This document shows positions 51,296 through 60,277 of a stretch of DNA of 64,000 bases, in pieces (the stretch's first letter is position 1; every line of letters starts with the position of its first letter). Source of the stretch: Bradyrhizobium sp. NP1 (GTDB taxonomy: Bacteria > Pseudomonadota > Alphaproteobacteria > Rhizobiales > Xanthobacteraceae). The DNA is taken from NCBI RefSeq assembly GCF_030378205.1, contig NZ_CP127385.1, positions 3,202,001 to 3,266,000 on the forward strand. Reading direction: 5' to 3'. The position numbers and the translations under genes are program-made. Below the pieces are notes generated by a model. That model ran no database searches, had not been told where the DNA came from, and saw only the letters and a program-made list of their open reading frames with translations.

Positions 51296-52531
51296 ATGGA
51301 TTTCACGATGTCGGACAGGCAGAAGGAATGGCTAAGCCGAGTGCAGTCCTTCATGACCAAGCACGTTCGTCCCGCGGTGCCGATCTACCAGCAGCAGGAC
51401 GCCGAAGGCGCGCGCTGGAAGGTCATCCCGATCCTGGAAGATCTGAAGAAGAAGGCGCGGGCCGAGGGCCTCTGGAACATGTTCCTGCCGCCGTCCTCGC
51501 ATGAGGACGAGGAATTCCGGGGCGCGGGATTGACCAACCTCGAATATGCGCCGCTCGCCGAGGAGATGGGCCACATCGGCTGGGCCTCGGAAGTCTTCAA
51601 TTGCTCGGCGCCCGACACCGGCAACATGGAAGTGCTGATCCGCTACGGCACCAAGGAGCACAAGCGGCAGTGGCTGCGCCCGCTGATGGACGGCGAGATC
51701 CGCTCCGCCTTCCTGATGACGGAGCCGGCGGTGGCGTCCTCCGACGCCACCAATATCGAGACGCGGATCGAGCGCGACGGCGACCACTATGTTGTCAACG
51801 GCCGCAAATGGTGGTCGTCGGGTGTCGGCGATCCCCGCTGCAAGATCGCGATCGTGATGGGCAAGACCGATCCGAAGGCGCCGCGCCACCAGCAGCAGTC
51901 GCAGATCCTGGTGCCGCTGGATGCCAAGGGCATCACGGTGGAGAAGATGCTGCCGGTGTTCGGCTACGACGATGCGCCGCACGGTCACGCCCAGGTGCTG
52001 ATGGAGAACGTCCGCGTGCCCGCCAGCAACATCCTGCTCGGCGAGGGCAGGGGTTTCGAGATCGCGCAGGGGCGGCTCGGCCCGGGCCGCATCCATCACT
52101 GCATGCGCACCATCGGCAAGGCCGAGGAGGCGCTGGAGAAGATGGTGAAGCGGCTCTCCTCACGCACCGCCTTCGGCAAGAAGATCATCGAGCACTCGGT
52201 GTGGGAGCAGCGCATCGGCGAGGCCCGCACCGATATCGAGATGAACCGGCTTCTGTGCCTCAAGGCCGCCGACATGATGGACAAGGTCGGCAACAAGACC
52301 GCGCAGCTCGAGATCGCCATGATCAAGGTCGCCGCGCCCAACATGGCGCTCAAGATCATCGACCACGCGATCCAGGCCTTCGGCGCCGCCGGCGTTTCCG
52401 ATGACGCGGGCCTTGCGCGCGACTACGCCTCGATGCGCACCATGCGGCTCGCCGACGGTCCCGACGAGGTGCATAACCGCGCCATTGCCAGACTTGAACT
52501 TCGGAAGTATGCAAACTCTCCGATGAACTAA
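51296..52531 (+). CDS. Acyl-CoA dehydrogenase (ACAD10/11-like)
   Basis: 411 residues. [165 protein letters not shown] and [50 protein letters not shown] is the FAD-binding end. This is the group closest to ACAD10/11. The kinase-like partner at 52672 agrees: ACAD10/11 in animals fuse the two. GAGGAGC precedes the start. Confidence 0.95.
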   Translation: MDFTMSDRQKEWLSRVQSFMTKHVRPAVPIYQQQDAEGARWKVIPILEDLKKKARAEGLWNMFLPPSSHEDEEFRGAGLTNLEYAPLAEEMGHIGWASEVFNCSAPDTGNMEVLIRYGTKEHKRQWLRPLMDGEIRSAFLMTEPAVASSDATNIETRIERDGDHYVVNGRKWWSSGVGDPRCKIAIVMGKTDPKAPRHQQQSQILVPLDAKGITVEKMLPVFGYDDAPHGHAQVLMENVRVPASNILLGEGRGFEIAQGRLGPGRIHHCMRTIGKAEEALEKMVKRLSSRTAFGKKIIEHSVWEQRIGEARTDIEMNRLLCLKAADMMDKVGNKTAQLEIAMIKVAAPNMALKIIDHAIQAFGAAGVSDDAGLARDYASMRTMRLADGPDEVHNRAIARLELRKYANSPMN

Positions 52532-52536
52532 GAGAG

Positions 52537-52560
52537 GGAGAGCGCGGATAGCGCTCTCTT
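52537..52560 (+). terminator. Hairpin after the acyl-CoA dehydrogenase
   Basis: Stem GAGAGCGC/GCGCTCTC with loop GGATA and TTT. Short T run, so only a moderate terminator. Confidence 0.6.
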
Positions 52561-52561
52561 T

Positions 52562-52645
52562 GCCGTCATTCCGGGATGGTCCGAAGGACCAGACCCGGAA
52601 TCTCGAGATTCCGGGTTCGATGCTGCGCATCGCCCCGGAATGACG
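52562..52645. repeat. Intergenic palindromic repeat, CGTCATTCC type
   Basis: Begins CGTCATTCCGGG and ends CCCCGGAATGACGG; inside are GGTCCGAAGGACC and GAATCTCGAGATTC palindromes. About 84 bases able to fold fully. A second member lies at 57518-57614. They look like a dispersed repeat family, comparable to REP/BIME elements. Confidence 0.6.
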
Positions 52646-52671
52646 GATCAGAAAATCGGGGGAGCGTCAGC

Positions 52672-53730
52672 GTGGCCGAGGGCGTCAGGAAGGACGAGGA
52701 GTTTTCGGGCACCAAGCCGGTCGAGGAGCGGCATCGCTTTGACGAGCTGCGCCTCGATGGCTGGATGCGCGAGCATGTCGAGGGCTATGCCGGCCCGCTG
52801 GTCGTGCTGCAGTTCAAGGGCGGCCAGTCCAATCCGACCTACCGGCTCGACACGCCCGGCCGTTCCTACGTGATGCGCCGCAAGCCGTTCGGCAAATTGC
52901 TGCCGTCGGCGCATGCGGTCGACCGCGAATTCCGCGTCATCGACGCGCTCGGCCGGCAGGGCTTTCCGGTCGCGAAGGCCTATGCGCTCTGCACCGACGA
53001 TGCCGTGATCGGCGCCGCCTTCTACATCATGTCGATGGAGGAGGGGCGGGTGTTCTGGGACCCGACGCTGCCGGCCCAGCCGCCGGAGGCGCGGCGGAAA
53101 ATCTTCGAAAGCAAGATCGAGACGCTGGCCAAGCTGCACTCGTTCGATCCCGAGAAGATCGGCCTTGGCGATTTCGGGCGGCCCGGCAACTATTTCGCAC
53201 GCCAGGTCGATCGCTGGACCAAGCAGTATCGTGCTTCGGAGACCCAGCACATCCCCGAGATGGAGAAGCTGATCGAGTGGCTGCCGCGCACGCTGCCTGA
53301 GCAGAAGCGCGTCTCGATCGTGCATGGCGACTACCGGCTCGACAACATGATCTTCCACGCCACCGAGCCGCGGGTGCTGGCGGTGCTCGATTGGGAGCTA
53401 TCGACGCTCGGCGATCCCATGGCCGATTTCACCTATCTTCTGATGCAATGGGTCATGCCGGGATTGGCCGGCGCCGATTTCAAGGCGCTCAACATTCCGA
53501 CCCAGGAAGAGGCGGCACGGGTCTATGTTGACGTCACCGGCATGGCGATGCCGGATTTGAACTGGTACTTCGCCTACAACCTGTTTCGGCTTGCCGGCAT
53601 TACGCAGGGCATTGCCGGCCGCATCCGCGACGGCACCGCGGCAAGCGCCAAGGCCATGGAGTCGGCGAAGCGCACCGTGCCGCTGTCGAAGGCATCCTGG
53701 GAATACGCGCAGAAGGCCGGCGCGGTGTAA
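52672..53730 (+). CDS. Aminoglycoside-phosphotransferase-like kinase (ACAD10-like)
   Basis: 352 residues, APH-type fold. FDELRLDGWMREHVEGYAGPLVVLQFKGGQSNPTYRLDTPGRSYVMRRKPFGKLLPSAHAVDREFRVI (Lys in the ATP site), ALGRQGFPVAKAYAL, AFYIMSMEEGRVFWDPTLP. Catalytic loop: VSIVHGDYRLDNMIFHATEPRVLAVLDWELSTLGDPMADF, with HGDYRLDN and LDWE. Related enzymes phosphorylate hydroxyacyl-CoA intermediates, an activity linked to ACAD10/11. GTG 52672 with GGGGGAG is the start; longer openings cross the repeat before it. Forms a unit with the dehydrogenase. Confidence 0.9.
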   Translation: MAEGVRKDEEFSGTKPVEERHRFDELRLDGWMREHVEGYAGPLVVLQFKGGQSNPTYRLDTPGRSYVMRRKPFGKLLPSAHAVDREFRVIDALGRQGFPVAKAYALCTDDAVIGAAFYIMSMEEGRVFWDPTLPAQPPEARRKIFESKIETLAKLHSFDPEKIGLGDFGRPGNYFARQVDRWTKQYRASETQHIPEMEKLIEWLPRTLPEQKRVSIVHGDYRLDNMIFHATEPRVLAVLDWELSTLGDPMADFTYLLMQWVMPGLAGADFKALNIPTQEEAARVYVDVTGMAMPDLNWYFAYNLFRLAGITQGIAGRIRDGTAASAKAMESAKRTVPLSKASWEYAQKAGAV

Positions 53731-53738
53731 GACAAGGA

Positions 53739-53768
53739 AGCGCGAGACAGGTGGCTCGCGCTTTTTTG
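53739..53768 (+). terminator. Rho-independent terminator of the kinase gene
   Basis: Stem GCGCGAG/CTCGCGC with loop ACAGGTGG, then TTTTTTG. Confidence 0.8.
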
Positions 53769-53955
53769 TTGCGCGATGCCTCGCGCCAAGGCGGGTTCCT
53801 TCGGGCCTGTATAGCCTCATAACCTCCATGCTCTCGCCATGCTTTGGTCAAACCGGGCTTGTGTGTGATGGGCAGGGCAGAACGTGATCGAGCCGGCGCT
53901 GGTCCGCCGGCCGTCCCCGATCGCGGGTGACATTGGACTCGAGCAGGAAGCGCCA

Positions 53956-54972
53956 ATGCAATTCACGCAGAACCTGAAAGACGATCCGCACGACGTGCTG
54001 GTGTTGACGCCCGACGTCGTTCTCGCCGCGCGGCAGGACGTTTCGCGCGCCGACAAGATTTCCGAGATCGAAAGCGTATTGGCGAGCGCCGGCCGCGCCC
54101 CCGATGCGCGGGCGCGCGCGGCCGCCGATTTCTCCGCCGGCCCGTCGGTGCCGCCGGTCGACACGACGTTTCGCGCGACCGATGTCCGCGGCGCAAGGCG
54201 CGGTTCACGCTCCGGCTTCCGCACCTGGGCGGCGCGCGCGGCTGTCGGCTTCATGTTCGCGCTGGTCAGCGCGATCGGCGCCGCCGCCTGGCACACCCAT
54301 GGCGGGGCGGCGAGGCAGATGATCGCCACGTGGATTCCGCCGCTCGCGCTGATCGCGCCGTCCGAGAGCCAGGCCGCGCCGGAGCCGGATCAGCCTGCGG
54401 CGCAGGCCGCTGCAGCAACCTCCGATGCGCCGTCGCAACCGGCCGCCGCGACCGACGCCAGTGCGGATGCGACGCCAGCCGCCGCGCCAGGCCCTTCGAC
54501 GTCAAGCACTTCGACGTCAAGCGCTTCCACCTCGAATGCTCCTGCTTCGAGCGCGTCCGCCTCCACCGCCACGCCAGCCGCGGCAGCGCCTGCGGCCGAC
54601 CAGGGGTCGCAATTGCAGTCGATGTCGCGCGATCTGGCGGCCGCGACGCAGCAGATCGAGCAGCTCAAGGCCAGCATTGCCGAGCTCAAGGCAACGCAGG
54701 AAAAGATGTCGCGCGAGATCGCCAGGGCCGATGCAAAGGCCGATGTGAATGCGCGGCCGAAGGCCGCGCCGCGCCCGGTCGCCGCGGTGGCGCCGCCCGT
54801 GCACCGGCCGATGCCGCAGACCTATACTTACCGGCCTGCGCAGGCCGCCGCCGCGCCGATGCCGCCGCCGCAGACCATTGCGCCCGCGCCTTACGTGCCG
54901 CCACCGCCGCCGCAGGCACCGCTCGATCCCGAGCTCGCTTCCGTGCCGCGGCCGCCGATGCCGGTGCGCTAG
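53956..54972 (+). CDS. Single-pass membrane protein with low-complexity and coiled segments
   Basis: 338 residues. After FTQNLKDDPHDVLVLTPDVVLAARQDVSRADKISEIESVLASAGR there is one membrane helix (AVGFMFALVSAIGAAAW). Then an Ala/Pro/Ser/Thr stretch with reiterated Ser-Thr units, a coiled coil DLAAATQQIEQLKASIAELKATQEKMSREIARADA, and a Pro-rich C-terminus (PVHRPMPQTYTYRPAQAAAAP). ATG 53956 has AGGAAG before it. Many Bradyrhizobium proteins share the 'DVLVLTP..L..RPQ' start and this coil; possibly a cell-envelope scaffold. No enzymatic domain. Confidence 0.75.
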   Translation: MQFTQNLKDDPHDVLVLTPDVVLAARQDVSRADKISEIESVLASAGRAPDARARAAADFSAGPSVPPVDTTFRATDVRGARRGSRSGFRTWAARAAVGFMFALVSAIGAAAWHTHGGAARQMIATWIPPLALIAPSESQAAPEPDQPAAQAAAATSDAPSQPAAATDASADATPAAAPGPSTSSTSTSSASTSNAPASSASASTATPAAAAPAADQGSQLQSMSRDLAAATQQIEQLKASIAELKATQEKMSREIARADAKADVNARPKAAPRPVAAVAPPVHRPMPQTYTYRPAQAAAAPMPPPQTIAPAPYVPPPPPQAPLDPELASVPRPPMPVR

Positions 54973-54982
54973 CAGGCCACAA

Positions 54983-55060
54983 CGTCATTGCGAGGAGTGC
55001 AAGCGACGAAGCAATCCAGTCTGCTCGTGACCGGATTGCTTCCTTTCGCTTGCAATGACG
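54983..55060. repeat. Intergenic palindromic repeat, CGTCATTGC type
   Basis: Starts CGTCATTGCGAGGAGTGCAA and ends CGCTTGCAATGACG, with AAGCAATCC/GGATTGCTT inside. About 78 bases, fold-back. A different family from the CGTCATTCC type. Confidence 0.6.
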
Positions 55061-55076
55061 GCGGAGGCGCCGCCGC

Positions 55077-55862
55077 TCACACCGGCTTGCCGGCATACGG
55101 CATCGAGGCGGTGAGGCCGCCATCGACCGGGAATGCCTGGCCGTTGACATAGGACGCCTCGTCGCTCGCCAGGAACAGGCCCATCGCCGCGATCTCGTGC
55201 GGCTGGCCGGCGCGCTTCAGGGGATTGAGCTGGCCGATCTTGTCCTCGGTGCCGCGATCCTTGGCGCGATCGAAGATCGGTTTGGTCATGCCGGTCTCGA
55301 TCAGCCCCGGACACACCGCGTTGATGCGCACGCCGGTGCCGGACAGCGAATAGGCCGTCGTCTGCACCAGGCTGATGACGCCGGCTTTGCTTGCGGCGTA
55401 AGGATGCCCGCTGGCGCCGGCCTTCAGCCCCGCGACCGACGCGGTGCAGACGATCGAGCCCGCGCCTTGCCGGATCATGTGCACCATCGCGTGCTTCACG
55501 GCGAGGAACGGACCGATCAGGTTGATGCGCAGGATTTCCTGCCAGTGCTCCGCCGTCTGCTCGGCGAGCGGGACCAGCCCTCCGCTGATCCCGGCGTTGG
55601 CCCAGATCGCGTCCAGCCGGCCATATTTTTCGACCGCCGCGCCGATGAAGTCGATGACGTCCTTCTCCGAGCCGGCATCGGCGATCACGGCCTCGGCCTT
55701 GCCGCCGGCCTTGCGCACGGCGTCGGCCGTCTCCCTGACGGCCTCGCTGCGATCGACCGCGATCAGCCTGGCGCCTTCCTTCGCAAACAGCAGCGAAGCC
55801 GCGCGCCCGATGCCGCTGCCGGCGCCGGTGATGACGACCGATTTGTCCTGAAGGCGGCCCAT
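55077..55862 (-). CDS. Short-chain dehydrogenase/reductase (SDR)
   Basis: 261 residues, classical SDR. MGRLQDKSVVITGAGSGIGRAASLLFAKEGARLIAVDRSE (TGAGSGIG), NAGISGG, IVCTASVAGLKAG (Ser), HPYAASKAGV (Tyr-x3-Lys), INAVCPGLIETGMTKPIF, ASYVNGQAFPVDGGLTASM. Cofactor-linked Asp after the second strand suggests NAD preference. ATG 55862 follows GGGAGACGCAT. Role within the CoA cluster unknown. Confidence 0.9.
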   Translation of the reverse strand: MGRLQDKSVVITGAGSGIGRAASLLFAKEGARLIAVDRSEAVRETADAVRKAGGKAEAVIADAGSEKDVIDFIGAAVEKYGRLDAIWANAGISGGLVPLAEQTAEHWQEILRINLIGPFLAVKHAMVHMIRQGAGSIVCTASVAGLKAGASGHPYAASKAGVISLVQTTAYSLSGTGVRINAVCPGLIETGMTKPIFDRAKDRGTEDKIGQLNPLKRAGQPHEIAAMGLFLASDEASYVNGQAFPVDGGLTASMPYAGKPV

Positions 55863-56007
55863 ATGCGTCTCCCTGGATTGTGCTGCGAGCGGTCGCGAAA
55901 GTGATCCCGCTACGCGGAATTCAAACAGGATTCCAAACAGCGAAGTGACTTGAGGCGATACAAGCTCTGACGTACAGCGACAGCACGGAGAAGGGAAGGG
56001 CGTCGCG

Positions 56008-56712
56008 ATGACCAGTGAAGATCGGCCGAATGTCGTCACGACGCGATGGTGGTGGGTGCGTCACGCGCCGGTGCGCAGCGACGGCGGCAACATCTACGGC
56101 CAGACAGACATCGCCTGCGATACCAGCGATCGCGAGGTGTTCGAGGCTGTTGCCAAGATCCTGCCGCGCGATGCGGTCTGGGTCGCCAGCAACCTGATGC
56201 GTACGCATCAGACCGCGGAAGCGATCTGGGCCGTGGGTTTTCCGAAGCCGACCCAGATGGCCAGGGAAAAGGCCTTCGCCGAGCAGCATCTCGGGCAATG
56301 GCAGGGCACGAACCGGGCCGCGTTCCTCGCGTCCCGCCCGGCCGGCAGCCACTGGTTCGCCGATATCAACGAGCCGGCGCCGGGCGGCGAAAGCTTCATG
56401 GACCTCTACAATCGCACCAGGGGCGCGATCGAACGTGTCATGACTGAGCATGCGGGCCGCGACGTGATCGCCGTGGCCCATGGCGGCACCATCAAGGCCG
56501 CGGTCGGGCTCGCGCTCGACGGCCAGCCGGAAAAAGGCCTCGCCTTCGATATCGACAATTGCTCGGTGACGCGGCTCGACCATTTCGCAAGCCCCGGCCG
56601 CTCGATCTGGCGGCTTCCCTTTGTGAACCAGCAGCCATGGATCGCGGACGCAAGGCACGCCGCGATGCATCAGCCGGCGGGACCTGAAGTGACGACCAGC
56701 AAGCTTGCGTGA
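56008..56712 (+). CDS. Histidine phosphatase family protein
   Basis: 234 residues. The family motif RHG is RHA here: TTRWWWVRHAPVRSDGG. ASNLMRTHQTAEAIWAVG, EKAFAEQHLGQWQGTNRAAF and the second catalytic His in VIAVAHGGTIKAAVGLALDG follow. A phosphoglycerate mutase-like phosphatase for a small phosphorylated molecule; the altered motif keeps the nucleophilic His but loses the Gly. The gene is 30 bases before the next SDR on the same strand and probably co-transcribed. Confidence 0.9.
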   Translation: MTSEDRPNVVTTRWWWVRHAPVRSDGGNIYGQTDIACDTSDREVFEAVAKILPRDAVWVASNLMRTHQTAEAIWAVGFPKPTQMAREKAFAEQHLGQWQGTNRAAFLASRPAGSHWFADINEPAPGGESFMDLYNRTRGAIERVMTEHAGRDVIAVAHGGTIKAAVGLALDGQPEKGLAFDIDNCSVTRLDHFASPGRSIWRLPFVNQQPWIADARHAAMHQPAGPEVTTSKLA

Positions 56713-56742
56713 GTCTGAAGCAACAACGATCGGGAGGAAAAC

Positions 56743-57510
56743 ATGAGTCTGTTCGATATGTCCGGCAAGGTCGCTGTTATCACCGGCTCGACGCGCGGCA
56801 TCGGCCGCGCCATCGCCGAACGCATGGCCGAGCACGGCGCCAAAGTCGTGATCTCCTCGCGCAAGGCCGATGTCTGCGATCAGGTCGCAAAAGAGATCAA
56901 TGACAAGTTCGGCAAGGGCAAAGCGGTCGCGATCGCGGCAAACATTTCAAGCAAGGAAAACCTGCAGCACCTCGTCGACGAGAGCAACCGCGCCTTCGGC
57001 AGGATCGACGTGCTGGTCTGCAACGCGGCGTCGAATCCCTATTACGGGCCGCTCGCCGGCATTTCCGACGACCAGTTCCGCAAGATCCTCGACAACAACA
57101 TCGTCGCCAACAACTGGCTGATCTCGATGGTGGTGCCGCAGATGATCGAACGCAAGGACGGCTCGGTCATCATCGTGTCCTCGATCGGCGGCCTCAAGGG
57201 CTCGACCATCCTCGGCGCCTACGCGATCTCGAAGGCCGCCGACATGCAGCTCGCGCGCAATCTCGCCTGCGAGTACGGCAAGCACAATATCCGCGTGAAC
57301 TGCATCGCGCCGGGCCTGATCAAGACCGATTTCGCCAAAGCCTTGTGGGACAATCCGGAGAACCTGAAGGCCTCGACCGCGCGCTCGCCGCTGTTGCGCA
57401 TCGGCATTCCCGACGAGATCGCAGGCGCTGCCGTGTTCCTGGGCTCGAAGGCCGGCGACTTCATGACCGGCCAGACCATGGTGATCGACGGCGGCGCCAC
57501 GATCAGTTGA
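56743..57510 (+). CDS. Short-chain dehydrogenase/reductase (SDR), DHRS4-like
   Basis: 255 residues. MSGKVAVITGSTRGIGRAIAERMAEHGAKVVISSRKADVCDQVAKEI with TGSTRGIG; VCNAASNPYYGPL, SVIIVSSIGGLKG (Ser), LGAYAISKAADMQL (Tyr-x3-Lys), VNCIAPGLIKTDFAKALW, TGQTMVIDGGATIS. The Arg after the second strand fits NADP. GGGAGGA precedes the ATG at 56743. Many members work with acyl or carbonyl substrates such as retinal; the substrate here is unknown. Confidence 0.95.
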   Translation: MSLFDMSGKVAVITGSTRGIGRAIAERMAEHGAKVVISSRKADVCDQVAKEINDKFGKGKAVAIAANISSKENLQHLVDESNRAFGRIDVLVCNAASNPYYGPLAGISDDQFRKILDNNIVANNWLISMVVPQMIERKDGSVIIVSSIGGLKGSTILGAYAISKAADMQLARNLACEYGKHNIRVNCIAPGLIKTDFAKALWDNPENLKASTARSPLLRIGIPDEIAGAAVFLGSKAGDFMTGQTMVIDGGATIS

Positions 57511-57517
57511 GGCGGAG

Positions 57518-57614
57518 CGTCATTCCGGGGCGTTCGCCTCTGGCGAACGAACCCGGAATCCCGAAGTCAAGGCGCGAGATTCCGGGTTCGCGCTCACGCG
57601 CGCCCCGGAATGAC
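57518..57614. repeat. Intergenic palindromic repeat, CGTCATTCC type, second copy
   Basis: Begins CGTCATTCCGGGGCG and ends CGCCCCGGAATGAC, with ACCCGGAATC/GATTCCGGGT inside and an internal GTTCGCCTCTGGCGAAC hairpin. Same layout as 52562-52645. Lies between converging genes. Confidence 0.6.
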
Positions 57615-57622
57615 CCTTCGGC

Positions 57623-58843
57623 TCACTCCACCGCGGCGTAGACCAGATTGCGCACCAGCGTGCGGGTGTATTCGCGCTGGCCGGGGCCCTGCGACATGAA
57701 CACGGCGAACAGCTCCTCGGCCGGATCGATCCAGAAGAACGTGCCGCCGATGCCGCTCCAGAAGTACTGGCCGACCGAGCCGGGAAACGGCGCGATGCCT
57801 CCTTGCGTGCGCACGGCAAAGCCGAGGCCGAAGCCATGACCTGCGGATAGCAGCGTGCCGTTGATCTTCACCCGCGGCCCGAGATGGTCTGACGCCATCA
57901 GCGCGAGCGTCTTGCGGCCGATGATGCGCGCGCCGTCGAGCTCTCCGCCATTGAGCAGCATCTGGCAGAAGCGCGCATAGTCCATGGTGGTGGAGACGAG
58001 CCCGCCGCCGCCGGATTCCATCGCGGGCCTGTCCAGCATGTTGAAGAGCTGCACCGGCTCATCGGTCCAGGGATCGGCCGGGAACGGCTCGGCGAGCCGG
58101 GGGGCGTTCTCCGATCCGGTGTGGAAACCGGTCTCCGTCATCTGCAGCGGTGCGAGGATGCGCTCGGTCAGGAAGGCGCCCAAGGGTTTGCCGCTGACCA
58201 CCTCGAGGATGCGGCCGAGGATGTCGGTGGAGCGGCTGTAGTTCCATTCCGCGCCGGGCTGGCAGATCAGGGGCAGGCTCGCGACGAGCGCGGCGTGCTC
58301 TTGATTGGTGATCTTGCGGCTGCGCAGCCGCGAGTTCTGGTAGAGCTGCTGCACGAGGCCGTTGCCGGTGTGGTCGTAGGTGATCCCGGACGTGTGGCGC
58401 AGCAGGTCCTGGATCGTGATCGGTCGCGCGAGCGGCACGAGCTCGAGCTTGCCGTTGCTCTCGACGCCGACCTTCTGGTCGGCGAATTCCGGGATGAACT
58501 TGGCGAGCGGGTCGCTCAGCAGGAGGCGGCCTTCCTCCAGCAGCATCATGATGCCGACCGAGACGATCGGCTTGGTCATGGAGAAGATGCGGAAGATGGA
58601 ATCGCGCGCCATCGGCGCTGACGTCGCCGGATTTTGCCGGCCGATGGTGTCGAACCAGCCGATCTGCCCCTTGCGTGCGACCAGGATGGTCACGCCAGGC
58701 AGGGTTCCCTTGTCGATCTCGCGCCGGAAGGCGTCGGACATGGCCTGCAGCCGCGCCGGCGAAAGCCCAAGCGAGGCGGGCTTGGCCTGGGGCAGGGAAG
58801 GTGTCTGCGGAACGGTGGCGCGGCTGGCGGTTTGGGCGTCCAT
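57623..58843 (-). CDS. Serine hydrolase (beta-lactamase class C-like)
   Basis: 406 residues. FRREIDKGTLPGVTILVARKGQIGWFDTIGRQ, then SIFRIFSMTKPIVSVGIMMLLEEGRL with the SxxK nucleophile (S-M-T-K), the Tyr in EWNYSRSTDILGRILEVVSG and the HGFGLGF motif region near the end. Such esterases cleave esters or amides, many without beta-lactam activity. No signal peptide. ATG 58843 is chosen by motif fit; the frame opens to 58891. Converges on the SDR. Confidence 0.93.
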   Translation of the reverse strand: MDAQTASRATVPQTPSLPQAKPASLGLSPARLQAMSDAFRREIDKGTLPGVTILVARKGQIGWFDTIGRQNPATSAPMARDSIFRIFSMTKPIVSVGIMMLLEEGRLLLSDPLAKFIPEFADQKVGVESNGKLELVPLARPITIQDLLRHTSGITYDHTGNGLVQQLYQNSRLRSRKITNQEHAALVASLPLICQPGAEWNYSRSTDILGRILEVVSGKPLGAFLTERILAPLQMTETGFHTGSENAPRLAEPFPADPWTDEPVQLFNMLDRPAMESGGGGLVSTTMDYARFCQMLLNGGELDGARIIGRKTLALMASDHLGPRVKINGTLLSAGHGFGLGFAVRTQGGIAPFPGSVGQYFWSGIGGTFFWIDPAEELFAVFMSQGPGQREYTRTLVRNLVYAAVE

Positions 58844-58991
58844 GATCTTCCCGACCTCTCCTTGTTGCAGGACGAGAACTGTGACGGACAAGTTTCGGAT
58901 TGAACAGGTCGCGCGGCGCTAAGCGCCCTTGCATTGGGGCGGTGCCCTATGCTTGAAACGGCGCGGATCGAAGCGGCGCGTCGGTCCATGC

Positions 58992-59067
58992 AGGAGTGTA
59001 GCTCAATTGGTAGAGCACCGGTCTCCAAAACCGGGGGTCGCAGGTTCGAGCCCTGCCACTCCTGCCA
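58992..59067 (+). tRNA. tRNA-Trp(CCA)
   Basis: 76 bases with encoded CCA: acceptor AGGAGTG/CACTCCT, D arm with AGCTCAATTGGTAGAGC, anticodon stem CCGGT/ACCGG with loop CTCCAAA (anticodon CCA at 59025-59027), T arm GCAGG/CCTGC with TTCGAGC. A complete cloverleaf. Found before secE-nusG, as usual for this locus. Confidence 0.98.
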
Positions 59068-59187
59068 GCTAAATCAAGGGGTTACGCGAGACGGCGAGAC
59101 CTCTTCTTGCGGAAGAAGATGCAGCCGAGGCCGTGCGCTTTGAACGCCGTTGGTCGCCGGCAGGTGGTTGCCGCGTCGTCCAATACC

Positions 59188-59216
59188 TTGACCTTTTGCC
59201 GGTCTCGCAGTAGATA
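59188..59216 (+). promoter_or_regulatory. Candidate secE-nusG promoter
   Basis: TTGACC at 59188-59193, 17 bases, TAGATA at 59211-59216. The gap 59068-59397 has no gene and this is the best -35/-10 pair in it; the leader would be about 175 bases. Confidence 0.5.
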
Positions 59217-59397
59217 CCCGCCACCTGCTGCCGGCCCGCTTTGCTGCGGATCTCCGGCGCGGCGTTAACAAATCCCCGGACAAACGAGCTCTGTTGGTAG
59301 CTCACCTTCAAGCGAGGGTTGGGCAAAGGTCGGCTGTCCGGATTCCCAAGGCTTTGATGAATTCGTTCCCCCTGGGACGGATATGGACTGCTCAACG

Positions 59398-59589
59398 ATG
59401 GCTTTCAGCCCGTTCAAATTCCTGCAGGAAGTGCGCTCGGAGACCGCCAAGGTCACCTGGCCGACCCGCCGCGAGACCACGATCACCACGATCATGGTGT
59501 TCGTGATGGTTGCGCTCGCCTCCATCTTCTTCTTCGCCGCGGATCAGGTCATCCGCTACGTCGTCACTCTGTTGCTGGGCATCCACTGA
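59398..59589 (+). CDS. secE: Preprotein translocase subunit SecE
   Basis: 63 residues, single-helix form of SecE. FKFLQEVRSETAKVTWPTRRETTITTIMVFVMVALASIFFFAADQVIRY shows the amphipathic helix with KVTWPTR and one membrane helix. It is part of the SecYEG channel. ATG 59398 fits homologous starts; ATG 59383 is an alternative. It overlaps nusG by ATGA. Confidence 0.95.
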   Translation: MAFSPFKFLQEVRSETAKVTWPTRRETTITTIMVFVMVALASIFFFAADQVIRYVVTLLLGIH

Positions 59590-60143
59590 TGGCAAACGCA
59601 GCAATCCAGACCGCGGACAAGCGCTGGTACATCGTCCACGCCTATTCGAACTTCGAGAAGAAGGTCGCGGAATCGATCCGCGAGCAGGCCAAGCAGCGTG
59701 GGCTCGAGGAGCTGTTCGAGCAGGTGCTGGTGCCGACCGAGAAGGTCACCGAGGTGCGCCGCGGCCGCAAGATCGACGCCGAGCGCAAGTTCTTCCCGGG
59801 CTACGTGCTGGTGAAGATGAAGCTGACCGACGAGGCGTTCCATCTCATCAAGAACACGCCGAAGGTGACCGGCTTCCTCGGCGCCGAGAACAAGCCGATG
59901 CCGATCTCGGAAGCCGAAGCCATGCGCATCCTGCACCAGGTGCAGGAGGGCGTGGAGCGGCCGAAGGCGTCGGTGTCGTTCGAGATCGGCGAGAACGTGC
60001 GGGTGGCCGACGGGCCGTTCGCTTCCTTCTCGGGTGTGGTAGAGGAAATCGACGAGGCGCGTTCGCGCGTGAAGGTCGCGGTTTCGATCTTCGGCCGCGC
60101 CACGCCGGTCGAACTGGAATTCGGTCAGGTCGAGAAGGTCTGA
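59589..60143 (+). CDS. nusG: Transcription elongation/termination factor NusG
   Basis: 184 residues. The NGN domain (KRWYIVHAYSNFEKKVAESIREQAKQRGLEELFEQVLVPTEKVTEVRRGRKIDAERKFFPGYVLVKMKLTDEAFHLIKNTPKVTGFLG) precedes a KOW domain (GENVRVADGPFASFSGVVEEIDEARSRVKVAVSIFGRATPVELEFGQVEKV). Binds RNA polymerase and Rho or ribosomal S10. Its start overlaps the secE stop, so the two are translationally coupled. Confidence 0.98.
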   Translation: MANAAIQTADKRWYIVHAYSNFEKKVAESIREQAKQRGLEELFEQVLVPTEKVTEVRRGRKIDAERKFFPGYVLVKMKLTDEAFHLIKNTPKVTGFLGAENKPMPISEAEAMRILHQVQEGVERPKASVSFEIGENVRVADGPFASFSGVVEEIDEARSRVKVAVSIFGRATPVELEFGQVEKV

Positions 60144-60150
60144 CCGGCAG

Positions 60151-60174
60151 CACGCGAAGCCTCGGCTTCGTGTG
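60151..60174 (+). other. Hairpin between nusG and rplK
   Basis: CACGCGAAGC-CTCG-GCTTCGTGTG, nine of ten pairs plus one G-U. Within the 134-base gap before rplK, a place where L1 autoregulatory leaders or weak terminators occur. No T run. Confidence 0.4.
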
Positions 60175-60277
60175 AAGAGAGGCCGTGGGAGGAGAGGGCG
60201 GTTAGCCAGCCGCACTCGAACCGGACCACGGAACCTGAAACCGCCGGCGATGTGACCGGCACAACAGGAGTGTGAGA

